Below, piece by piece: positions 13,579 through 23,739 of a stretch of 64,000 nt of DNA. The notes below the pieces were generated by a model that saw only the letters and a program-made list of their open reading frames with translations, had not been told where the DNA came from and searched no databases. Origin of the DNA: Vitellaria paradoxa (Eukaryota > Streptophyta > Magnoliopsida > Ericales > Sapotaceae); the NCBI GenBank assembly GCA_019916065.1, contig JAINTL010000046.1, forward strand, positions 332,501 to 396,500, written 5' to 3'. The stretch's first letter is position 1. Each line of letters starts with the position of its first letter. The position numbers were made by a program, and so were the translations under genes.

Positions 13579-14496
13579 GCCCCCCCCCCCCCCCCCCGGG
13601 GGGGGAGAGGCAGCAGTAGCCCAAAACAGAGGCGTTTTGACATAAACGGTGGCGTTTGACAAATCAGAAAAAACAAAAAAAAAAAGCCAGCGAAACGAAA
13701 AAAAAAAAATCTAAGACCTTAGAGCGCAAAAAAATAAAAAATAAAAAATAAAAATAAAAAGTGTGTTCAGTAATTAAAAATACAAACCTCTTTTTTGTTT
13801 TATGTTTTGAAAATCTCAAAACATAAAAAAACATAAAACAGATTTAGTTTAATATTTTTTATTTTTCGTATTTTAAGATTTTTCTTATTTTATATTAAAA
13901 ACGTTCAAAATAATTTTTGTCTTTTTTCATTTTACGTGTAGATTTATTTTCTATTTTTTAAAATAGATTTTGAAAAAACAAGTAATCAAATACGTTTTGT
14001 ACTGTTTTCTTTATTTTAAAAAAATACAAAATGCGTTTCAAGCTGTTTTTTTTTTTTTTTTGTACTCTACCGTCCTAGATTTTTTTTTTTTTACGCTTTA
14101 TATACTCTCTGTTTGGTTACTTGTATTTTCAAAATCTGTTTTAAAAAATAAAAAATAAATTTACACATAAAATAAAAAATAACAAAAAGTCATGTTTAGC
14201 GTTTTTAATGTAAAATAAGGAAAATCTCAAAATACGAAAAATAGAAAATATTAAACTAAATGTGTTTTCTATTTTTTATGTTTTGAGAAAATACAAAATA
14301 AAAAATTAACTTTTTATTGAATTTGTGACTTTTTATAAAAAAAATTAGTATTTTTAATTATTGAACACACTCTTTATTTTATTTTATTTTTTTTTGCGCT
14401 CTACAATCTTAGAATTTTTTTTTTTCGCTAGCTTTTTTTTTATTTTTTCTGATTTGTCAAACGCCACCGTTTTGGACTACTGCTGCCCCCCGCGTT
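13579..14496. mobile_element. foldback / long-TIR element in exon 1 of pseudogene B
   Basis: Arms of about 400 bases (about 13606-14000 and 14090-14490) are reverse complements: the left begins GGCAGCAGTAG and includes GGTGGCGTTTGACAAATC, and the right mirrors it ending CTACTGCTGCCCCCC. The host sequence GAGATTTTTGGGAC (13565-13578) on the left recurs as GAGATTATTGGGGAC (14497-14511) on the right, a likely target duplication; a 9-base core would suit a Mutator-like element. The empty site is seen in paralogues F (near 30320) and G (near 51575). No transposase frame is present. Confidence 0.8.
13580..13605. repeat. C18-G8 homopolymer junction
   Basis: Eighteen C's run straight into eight G's at the left end of the foldback element. 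The right end has only six C's. The tract can pair with itself and is a plausible place for an assembly error. Confidence 0.8.
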
Positions 14497-14746
14497 GAGA
14501 TTATTGGGGACCCGCCAGCGCTACATCTGGCCGGCTGGCACGCATCTTGCCTTGATCTTGCTGCAACTACTATTATTCCAAATCTTACAAATAGTGGTCA
14601 CAATACCAAAAATGGCCATTTCAAAGTGATTCTCAATTATCAGTTTTGCTCAACCGGCTGCCAGTTTAATCTGCCTATTTGTTCGGCAATAAATTTTACC
14701 ATCAGAACTGTTGATCACGTCAACTGAAAATCCACCCGTGAATCTG

Positions 14747-17563
14747 TCAAATAAAGACAAGAGAAATTTGGTACATTTGCTCGCACCTCACTACAAATTT
14801 TCCTTCTTTAGAAAAGATATACTTTTCAAGAGATCCATTAGACATGAAATCATATACAAGAGCATGCTTAGACCCCTCAACGCAGTAGCCAATTAGTTGA
14901 ACAACATTGACATGATGAATTCTTCCTATAGAAGCGACTTCATTGATGAATTCTTGTCCATCAGCATTTTGCTTACTCAATATCTTTACTGCTACAAGAA
15001 TGCCACTTCGAAGTTTTCTTTTATAAACAGAACCATAACCTCCTTCCCCTAACTTGTCGCTAAAGCCTTGTGTCATTTTCTTAATATCTGTGTAAGAGTA
15101 TCTAGTTGGCATGAGGTTATTCTGACTTCGTAAAAATCCTTCAATGCCGTCAAACATTGATAAATGTCTTCTCCTGAATTTATAAATTAAAAACCCAAAC
15201 GCACATGGCATACATGCAATTCTTGCTGCAACGGGTAGTATTATGATGATGACTCCTGTGTATGAAAATAGAAAAACAAAGATACAAGAAAGATGTTCTT
15301 TTGTTGTTCTTTTATCAGCAATTTGCAAGAAATTGAACCGCAAATTTCAATTAATTTTGCACCCTGTTAATTTTGGCCCTTCAATTGTCTTCCTTTTAAG
15401 GATCATATCTTCAATATTACAAGATAAATTTTGAGAGCTGTTCATTAAAGAGAAGAAAATAGGTCTTACCTATTGTTATTAACTGGTACCACTGAAGTCC
15501 TGTAAGAAAAATGAACAAAGATTAATTAACTAAGGCAGTCAACGAAAATGTAATGAGAAGAGCAGTGAAACCAAAATGAGGTAATTAAGCATGTGACCAA
15601 CTCTCACCAACGTTACTGCCAGTGATTGGAAGTATCTTAATGTTTGAACTGTTGGCATAACAATGAGAACAATCTATCCTTTTTCTAATTTTTAATAAAA
15701 TCAACACTGGGCCACGATTTCCCGTACATGCATTTAGGAGTTCTTTTTTTTTTTTTTTTTCTCCCTTTTTTCTTTTTTTAATTTTTGTTTTATATAAAAG
15801 AAAGGGGTGTATTGTCTTCAACAATCAATATAGCAACATACAACTAAATAAAACACATTCCGGCAGCGTTGCGTGCCGACATTAGAGTTAGACTAGTTGG
15901 CAATGTATCATGGATTTTAGAATATTTTCTATCTCCACTCCACCCAGACCCAGTGTAAGCCGGCATAGATCCCCAGCAGTGTAAGTGGAAAGAATTTGGT
16001 TTGAGGAAGAAAACTCACCATTATCCAGTGAATACCTGCAATTTTTTGGGGGAACAAAATTTGTTAGTGAACCAAAAGCATTAGTCTTGGAATACACATC
16101 ATATATGGGGATCAGAAACCTATAAATTGAGATCATAAGACAAAGCTGAGCTAACAAACCCATATACTGAGATAGTAAGACAAAATAAACCAATGCATTG
16201 AGATCATAACAACACAAAAAAGGCGAACAAACAATGCATGCTACCTTCACAAAACACAAATCAAATTCTAAAATAGTCAAGACCCAAATCAAATTCCAAA
16301 ATCAATTAATGAAAACACAATGAATTCGAGCATTTGGGGGAGGAGCTTGATGAAGGATGGTGAGCAAGAGCAGTTCAGTGAGTAGGAGGATCTCACTACC
16401 AAAACCTCTCGCTTCACTTCTCACACCTTAAGAATATACGAGACTATATAACTCAAACTACTAATGCAAAACAAAACAAAATTGCATATGTATTATATAA
16501 TGTATTGCCTAGATGAGTGAAAATTCGCAAGCCTACAATCCTAGATTCATCCATTCAAAACATTCCACAATTTTTCTTTTTCTCTCTCTCTCTCTCTCTC
16601 TCCTTTCTTTTTTTTTTTTTTTTTTTTGGTTAATAAAAAAATTTCACCTCTGCAGTTCAACTGCATTTAACTTCGCGTGAAAAATTTTAAAGATCCATTC
16701 CTCAAAACCACAAACTTGTGGAATATATATATATATATATATATATATGAATAAACGTCCACGGACAAATTGACTAGTGATGAGAAATCTTACACACAAG
16801 TGAAGGACGACCAACCAGTCGGCGAGCAAAAGAAGAGTTCAGTGTCCCAGCGAAGCTCAAATCCATATGCCATTGCATTGTGGACTGCCAATAAGGAATA
16901 GCCACCAAATTCACCGGACGCCGCCAACAACGGCGGCGTAGCCATAACCACCCTCTCCAACCTGCAAGAGTCCGGCACATCGGACACGTGCACGTTACCC
17001 ACCATAACGTAGGAATAGAAATTCCCTTTTACAGAAGAGTTGCCTTCCTTGACACAAGGAGAACCGCTACCACTGGTGTCGATGTAGAGGGGAGACTTGG
17101 CCGCGTTTTCACAGCCCAGGAACGCTACTACAGACGTATCCTGGGACCCATCATTGTCCATGAATCCTAACAATCTGTATGGACTCTGTCCGTGATGGGT
17201 AAAATTGTACCAAGTCAAAGAATAAAGAGGAAGAGAGGAGCAATTGTCCTTTTGTATTCCAACATCGACGAGTCGAATTGTGTGGTTTTCGTAGTTGATC
17301 GCCTGCACGCAGTATTTTCCGGAATACAAGTGGAGTACCGTCCGATTGTTCTCGCAGGACAACTCGTAATTCTTGTGGCCGCAGTATTCTGGGTCGCCTT
17401 TCAATCGAAATGGATAGGCGATGTTACCAATGTTTCCGCAAGTGGAATGATTATATTCACAGGATTTACTTTTCTCAGCATCGCAACTTGCAGAAAGGAA
17501 GACAAGAAGAAGAAGGAGAGTTGTGTACTCTGCAAAGAAAAGAGGTCTTCTCCTCCTAAACAT
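14747..17563 (-). CDS. LRK10L-type receptor C with truncated kinase (N-lobe only)
   Basis: Model: exons 16794-17563, 16019-16035 (17 bases), 15470-15499 (30 bases) and 14747-15255. Phases 2, 1, 1 agree and every junction is GT-AG, giving 441 residues. I start at 17563 because [20 protein letters not shown] is a good signal peptide; an in-frame ATG at 17644 would add 27 residues. The GUB_WAK ectodomain is clear ([20 protein letters not shown]). The microexons encode VYSLDN and LQWYQLITI, leading into a membrane span and RRRHLSMF. The kinase has LGEGGYGSV and VAVKIL but stops just after the hinge ([10 protein letters not shown]...), so it lacks the HFD loop, DFG motif and whole C-lobe. It cannot phosphorylate; if expressed it could bind ligand or act as a dominant-negative or decoy partner. 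Equally it may be a pseudogene formed when the 3' half was deleted against block B. Confidence 0.65.
16580..16602. repeat. (TC)n microsatellite
   Basis: About eleven TC units followed by a long T run, inside the first intron of gene C. Confidence 0.9.
16723..16748. repeat. (AT)n microsatellite
   Basis: About thirteen AT units inside the first intron of gene C, 45 bases from the exon 1 donor. Confidence 0.9.
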
Positions 17564-18809
17564 GGCCAGAAGGAGCGTGAGCGTCAGGTGAGTATTGAGA
17601 TTTGCACTCCGTCTGGCGGGTTGTTTTGTTTCAGGAGGATGCAATGCAAAATTACTATAGAGATTGAAGTATTAAGATGACAGGTAAGAATTTAATCGAG
17701 GTATTTCAGGGGACTAAAGTTTGTACCACAAAGGTTGAAGTGTTGAGATGGAGACTCAAGATCAATCAAGATTTATTTATTTTGTTAAATAGTATTTATT
17801 AATTTAGTGAATAATATTTATTGATTTAATTAAATTTAGCTTAATTAAATCATTTCTCTCTATCTCAACACTTCAGCTCTTGAAGCCTGTGGTGGGGCTC
17901 TCAATTTTTCTTCCCCGGGTAGAGTTTGGGAAGCGGAAATCTTTCCGGAAAAATAAAAAAGTTAATTTTCTATTAATTTGATATTTTTAATTTTTATGAT
18001 TTAAAAAATTTTAAATGTAAAAAATAATTTTAATAATTTTAAAAAATTAAACGGATGGAATCTCTACGCCTTCCAAACACACACTCAGATTTTGAAGCTA
18101 AAGATGAGAAAATACAACAATGAGACGATCCAACCTATTTCCCCCCAATTTCACTTCATTTCCTTTATTTCTTTTTATTTATTATTTCCTTCATTTGATT
18201 TGAGCAGTAGAGAAAGTGAAAAATAGAAGAATGACAAGCTTTCTTGTTCCAGGAATTACTCGTAGAAAACTAATTGTAATTAGGAAAATCCTAAAAAAAT
18301 ATTTAAATTAAAATTTTTATTTCAACAGATACATGCGCTAAGTGCAATTGTAGTTTAATAAAAATTTATATATTTATGAATTTAAGTTTTCAAGAAATTT
18401 CAGAGAAGTTAATTTCTTTTTTCAAAATTTCCCTATATGACTCCGATTTTTTTTTCAAAATTTAATAAAAATCTATTTTATACTGAAGGCGCAAGACCCA
18501 TATATAAATTTTTCTTTTGAATATTTTCTCCAAATTCAAAGGAGAGAAAAAAAAATTTTTCCTTTTATTTTTATTTTTTTATCTAACTTCTTTCTAAACC
18601 GAAAGCAATCACAATACTTTGCTTTCAAACGTATGGAAGGAAAAGCGAAAGTTTCTCTTCATTTGGTTTACAAAAATAAAAAAGTTATTTTATTCCTATT
18701 TAATTTTATATTTTTAATACGAATTTCGCCTATTATTTTAGAAAAACAAATAATTTTGTAGAAAACCGAAGCTGGTATGTTAAAAAAAAAAAAGTGACAA
18801 TACTCATTA
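17564..18809. other. intergenic DNA between divergent receptors C (-) and D (+)
   Basis: This is the shared upstream region of C and D. Apart from a small inverted-repeat element it is simple AT-rich sequence with T and A runs; no gene seen. Confidence 0.6.
17726..17893. mobile_element. small MITE-like inverted-repeat element
   Basis: CCACAAAGGTTGAAGTGTTG at the left is mirrored at the right by CAACACTTCAGCTC...TGTGGTGG, enclosing about 100 bases of AT-rich sequence. Size and structure fit a MITE. I did not find a clear target duplication. Confidence 0.5.
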
Positions 18810-20931
18810 ATGTTTGAACCCCACTCAAGATGGACGAAGCAGCAAGAAACAAAGCCAATTGAGACATCTCTGGGCCAGTTGGTCCACAAACTTATCGCTA
18901 AAATGTCGCGTGTGAAAATCCTCCACGCGTACAAGGAGCGGCTGCCCGAGAAGTCAAAGTCACTCCCCTCTCATTTTGATTTGTCAACCACGCTCATTGA
19001 TTGCTGGGGACGCGGGATTGGAAAACAGAAATTTCACGGCAATTACGAGTCAATCGAACAAGATTACACACTCATAATGGGGAGATATTGAGCTCCCCTT
19101 CTCAGTGAAATTAGCTGTGAAGGAAATAGACTACAAATCCCAGCTCATACAAACCTTAGACCCTCATGACTGCTTTCCTCAACAGCTCCCAACCCTCAAC
19201 TTATCTACCTCCCCATTCCAATTTTCAACAGATGATACCTATGGCTTTAGCTTCTTCAATTGCTCCTCCTCAACACCCCACAAACCGCACATTAATCGCC
19301 TCGTTTCTTGCCTTAGTGACTCCATACACAAAGTTTATTCCATTTACTCGGACACATCCCTCTACTATGATCCCTTATTATCATGCAGAAAGATGTTTAA
19401 CATTTCATCGGTTTCTTCTGAAATATTTGACCCCCCGCATCAGCTTAAATTGAAATGGTCCGATCCCCCATGTGGGATCTGCGAAGCGCAGAGCAAGCGC
19501 TGTGGATTGAAAAACAGCAACAGCAACAGCAACAGCAGCAGCAGCAAGAGGGCACAACGTCAAACAGAATGCTTTGACATTCCCAGACAACCAACTACGG
19601 GTACTAATTACTACTACTGTAGCTAGTTTCCTATATTTAATTTACCTTTTCTTCAATATCTTTCTTATGTGTAATTTAATTATCTACTTGCCGGCAATCA
19701 TGTGGAGATTTAATAATTTATTGATCAAATTGATTAATTAATTGTTATTTTAGTGAAGACAGTTTGTTAATTACACAAAAAAAAAAAAAAAGACAGTTTG
19801 TTGATAAATTTGATTGTTTCAGTTGTAGATGTGCTCCGAGGCCTGTTTCTTCTTCTCATAGTCATTATCCTAGTGTATTGTGTCGTCAGATTAATTAAAA
19901 GAAGGAAAGAAGATCAACTAAAGATTGAAAAATTTTTGGAGGATTATATAGCTCAAAAGCCTGCAAGATATTCTTATGCCGATATCAAGACAATTACAAA
20001 TAAATTTCAGGATAAAATAGGGAAAGGAGGCTACGGAGAAGCGTACCAAGGAAAGCTTTCCAACGACGTTCGTGTCGCCGTCAAGATCCTCGACAATGTT
20101 AAAGGAAGTGGGGATGATTTCATCAATGAAGTCGGAACGATAGGTAGAATCCACCATGTCAATGTGGTGCGCTTGGTCGGATACTGTGCTGATGGATTTC
20201 ACAGAGGTCTCATTTATGAGTTCATGCCAAATCAATCCCTAGAGAAGTACATATCTTCTGATCATGAGAAGCATTCACTAGGTTGGGAGAAGCTTTATGA
20301 CATTGCTCTAGGAATAGCCAAAGGAATCGAGTATCTTCACCAAGCGTGTGATCGACAAATCCTTCATTTCGACATTAAACCTCAAAACATCTTGTTGGAC
20401 CACAATTTCAACCCAAAGATCTCTGATTTTGGGCTAGCAAAGTTGTGTTCAAAGGAGCAAAGCGCTATTTCCATGACTACTGCTAGGGGAACGGTGGGTT
20501 ACATTGCACCTGAAGTGTTCTCTAGAAACTTTGGAAAGGTATCATCCAAATCCGATGTGTATAGTTTTGGAATGTTGTTGCTAGATATAGCTGGGGTGAG
20601 GAATAGAACTATCACGGAGAGTGAAGGTGAAGTTTATTTCCCAGAATGGATTTACAATCGTTTAGAAAAAGGAGAAGAGCTGGGAATCCAAATTGGAGAA
20701 GACAGAGCCGCAAATATTGTGAAGAAACTAATAATTGTGGGACTTTGGTGTACCCAATGGTGCCCCATGAATCGACCGTCAATGAAAGTTGTAGTGCACA
20801 TGTTGGAAGCCCGTGGAAGCACTCTAACTGCACCACCTAATCCATTTACCTCCAAGGATTCAATAAAAGCCAAGGGAAAAATGGTTAGAATATCATTTAG
20901 TGAGTTAGAAATTATTTCTGAATCAGAGTGA
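18810..20931 (+). CDS. LRK10L-type receptor kinase D, N-terminus disrupted
   Basis: The readable model joins an ectodomain exon ending at 19600 (phase 1, donor G|GTACTA) to kinase exon 19823-20931 (acceptor TTTCAG). The stretch from 19105 gives 535 codons including the stop. Upstream, a second frame from 18810 to about 19080 carries NYESIEQDYTLIMG, which fits the expected ectodomain. One extra base in the GGGG run near 19079-19082 would account for the shift. No signal peptide is visible in either frame. Unlike B, F and G, I see no 27-base middle exon. The kinase is intact: [35 protein letters not shown] and IAPEVF. It is non-RD, and the usual Val after the Gly-rich loop is Ala. Gene C lies divergently upstream. 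It may be a recent pseudogene or an N-terminally altered kinase; the frameshift could also be a sequencing error. Confidence 0.6.
19517..19548 (+). repeat. AACAGC/AGC trinucleotide repeat in ectodomain D
   Basis: Repeated AACAGC then AGC codons encode an Asn-Ser run (NSNSNSNSSSS) late in the ectodomain exon. The aligned position in gene G has no such run. Confidence 0.85.
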
Positions 20932-21710
20932 GAGAAAAAAAAAATTAGTGTTACTTTTGCATTTAAATCCTTAAAAAAAGTGTGTATGAATGGACGTTGT
21001 TATTAATATTGTTGTCATCCTATCAATAATTAATGCCTTGTATGGTCATTGAAATAGTCAACTAACAGTGGTTATATGCCCAAAGGAACAATTTCTCCGA
21101 GTAACAATCAATATTGTCCTCTCAGTTCAAGCCGGATGTTTTCTCTAGTAACAAATATTTAGGTACTAGACAAAAGAGTAAAAAGTATCCTCTATGGTAC
21201 TATTTAGTTTTCTTTTAATTGAGAATGGAAGTTGAAGTTGTGGATGTCTCCACAAAAATTGGCAAATTTCTAATTTAACTATCATGAAAGCTTAGAAAAT
21301 AGGACATGCAAGAACAAGAAATGATTTATAACCCACAAATATATAGCCTTGTGCTAAAGATTTGGGGACCAAGTGACTAACAATTTTCACACGGAGGACT
21401 GTCTATCAAGATGCCAAAGTCCTTCGGGGCGTGAAATGGATATAAATGCAGGCTCATATGAGAACATGCATTTCAAAGCTTGTATTTGATGAAGCAATAA
21501 TGCTTTAAAAATTCTAATGCAATGCAGCACCATATTCAGATTCAAAAACTAGCTCGCTAACTCAGCTGTGAAGTGATCTTCCATAACATATGTCAAGCTG
21601 AAGATCATAAAATTGGCATTAATCCTACAGGGTTGTGGATCCAAATTCCTACAAGGTTGTGCAAATTCCGTCATTGTGGAATTCACCTTAATAAAATGAT
21701 TTTCCTATAA
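20932..21710. other. 3' flank of gene D and start of duplicated block F
   Basis: No gene seen. From about 21549 the sequence matches 9727-9890 (GCTAACTCAGCTGTGAA...), the duplicated flank, which the LTR element interrupts at 21716. Confidence 0.6.
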
Positions 21711-21715
21711 AGTAT
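21711..21715. other. left target-site duplication AGTAT
   Basis: AGTAT directly precedes the TG of the left LTR and recurs at 26794-26798 after the CA of the right LTR. The empty-site sequence is visible at about 9885-9895. Confidence 0.9.
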
Positions 21716-22574
21716 TGAAAATTCCAAACCCACACAATCACACACACAGTGAAAGTAATCACACAAGAGAATAACGAGGAAACCCTATCACAGGGAGAAA
21801 AACCTCTATTTACAATCCCACTATCAACGGGTTACAAGACTCTACTCAGACTCTCTACGAATCACTCGCACGAATCCTTTCGTCACTCTTGCTCGAATCA
21901 CTCGATAAACCCTACAAGCAGGCTTTCTGCCTCACACAGAAAGTGAAAAGAAAATACAAGACGAATTTAGAGAAAGAACATGAAAGCTCTCAATACCCAA
22001 AGACTCTTTCTCTAGGTCCCTATAATATGTTCTCCCACCTCTTACAATTACAGAGTTGGTTTCACATATATATAGGATTACAAAGTTGCCCTAGTTTGGC
22101 AAAATAGGAAATTGAATCCGAACAAAATATTCATAGCTCGATTCCTCGCACTCCCATCCTCCAGCCTGCGACCTGCACTGAAATTTTTGCGCTTTAAGAA
22201 ATAACACTGGCGCACCCTCGCGCTCCCATCCTCCAGCCTGCGGACCTCACTGGAATTTCTGAGACACCTTGGCGCACCCGCGCGCTCCCTTCGGGATGCC
22301 TGCGTGCTTGGGGCGCACCCGCGCGCTCCCCGCGCCGTGCCTGCGAGGTACACTGGAATTCCATTCATGTTCCAGAAGGATGCGTCCGAATTCCATTAGG
22401 TTTTGTAATCCTTCACACCAATTAGAATTCTTCAAAATCTTGGTCAACTTGATTCATTTTATCTCCTTAATTGTTTAGAATTCTTCAAATCTTCAATTTG
22501 CATCACTTTAGGAAACTTTAATAGCATTCCTAATTTAACTAATATTTTGATTGGATTTGCCACAAGACTTTACA
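21716..22574 (-). repeat. 3' LTR
   Basis: 859 bases, TG...CA ends. It differs from the 5' LTR only at 21793 (G/A), 22035 (C/A) and 22143 (T/C), by eye. Confidence 0.95.
22130..22365. repeat. GC-rich degenerate repeats inside the LTR
   Basis: Four imperfect units contain CGCACYC-GCGCTCCC...GCCTGCG, followed in most by CACTGRAATT. They make a strikingly GC-rich island, repeated at 26349-26584 in the other LTR. Confidence 0.8.
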
Positions 22575-22590
22575 ATCTCCCCCTTGGCAA
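22575..22590 (-). other. polypurine tract
   Basis: On the minus strand AAGGGGGAGAT directly precedes the 3' LTR, the usual site of plus-strand priming. Confidence 0.85.
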
Positions 22591-23739
22591 TTCCATATCA
22601 AAACTTAAGTTAAATTTTAAATTCTGCTCAAATTCTGCACGTACTGAACACACACATCAAGGCACCATGTGGAATAATATAGAAATGATCAATGATATCA
22701 TTACCAAAGCACATTATACATAAAATATCATGCCATAGCCGAAACACGTTCATATATTACATACATAACTTGAAATGACTCCCCCTTTTTGATATGGAAA
22801 AGACAAGTGCACAAAAATAAGGCAAGATCAAATCGAAGACCCATGAGTATGGCATACATGACACGACCTCTTCTAAGTGTGACATCAGAATAATGTGAGG
22901 GAGGATCTTCTGCGCCCTGCCTACGAGGCTCTCAGGAAAATACGTGTAAGTGCAGATTTGGACACAGACAATCAAAACTAAAAAGAGATAGTAGAAGAAT
23001 TCACTAAAAAATGTTAAAAAAAAACTTTTAATTCCACTATACCAATACATGTACATCAATCTCTCACCCTTCATAAATTCAAAGATTCACATTTTGATTT
23101 TCCAAGAAAATTGTCAATTCTGTGTCGAGAGGTGAAATAAGTCATAAAATTGAACAAATGCTTGTGCACGTGTGAGTTTTTGACTATAATATACATATAG
23201 GCTCCCCCTCAAACAAATCATAGACTCAAAAAGTTAAATTTGATGTACCAAATGAATTGAGAGCCAATCTTCCTTTTTTCTTTTTTTTTTTTTTTTTAAC
23301 ACTTAGCGGCTTTCACACGCTTATGGGCAGGTAGCTATTCCTTAACAATCAACGAGTCATTAAGGGGCTTCTCACTGGTCCCACCGGTAGCCCTTTCCAA
23401 GTTTGTTTGTTTGTTTATTTTTTTTTTTTTTATATATGATGCATAACTTTGATATGCACATATCAGGCTCCCCAACATTTTTTAAACACATCAAACAATA
23501 ACCCTTGATTCATGGAAAAGAAGAGAAAGAGATATATGCATGTACAGTCAAGTGTAATAGGAAGCACGTCAAAATTATGACAAAAATAACCAAAACACTT
23601 CATATCAATTTACAAGGAATGCGAAAATTATGAACTCATTGAAATCGATGAATTTGGAGATTTAATGTACAGGTAACAGTATAGAAGTCATAAAATATTT
23701 TCAACTTAATCAATGAACTTCTAACTTATCTTTTAGATT
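22591..23739. other. noncoding interior of the LTR element (no pol)
   Basis: Between the end of gag and the polypurine tract I see no frame with integrase, reverse transcriptase or RNase H signatures on either strand. This is where pol would normally lie, so it is deleted or replaced. Confidence 0.7.

Larger units (their letters stand above)
10841..14619 (-). pseudogene. LRK10L-type receptor kinase B, disrupted
   Basis: Same three-exon plan as gene G: exon 1 from ATG 14619 to 13045, exon 2 12239-12265, exon 3 from about 12133 to 10841. Damage is heavy. A 918-bp foldback element splits exon 1. Even without it the first exon meets an early stop, and a frameshift is needed near 13120-13150 to reach the conserved end. 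The exon 2 donor is TT instead of GT. In exon 3, one base is missing near 11846, the Gly-rich loop has lost a residue, the catalytic-loop region has lost residues (KPH-ILL), and a 200-bp tandem duplication repeats the catalytic-loop/DFG segment out of frame. Motifs REKLGGGYGMVYKG, HFDIKPH and ASDFGLAKL still identify the family. It cannot encode a working receptor. Confidence 0.9.

Noticed and set aside
13580..13605. C18G8 tract as a regulatory G-quadruplex site
   Set aside because: It is a single uninterrupted run at a transposon edge in a pseudogene; an assembly error or slippage is the simpler reading.
15888..16292. 134-codon minus-strand frame in the first intron of gene C
   Set aside because: It crosses the 17-base microexon and its splice sites and shows no family similarity.
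17192..17680. 162-codon plus-strand frame
   Set aside because: Antisense shadow of the gene C ectodomain exon, which has a signal peptide and conserved cysteines.
22078..22478. Short frames over the GC-rich LTR island, duplicated at 26297-26697
   Set aside because: They lie wholly inside LTRs and repeat because the LTRs repeat; no known domain.
22591..23739. Envelope-like gene, as in some SIRE elements
   Set aside because: No long frame with signal peptide or membrane segments on the element's strand; the 105-codon frame here lacks any supporting feature.
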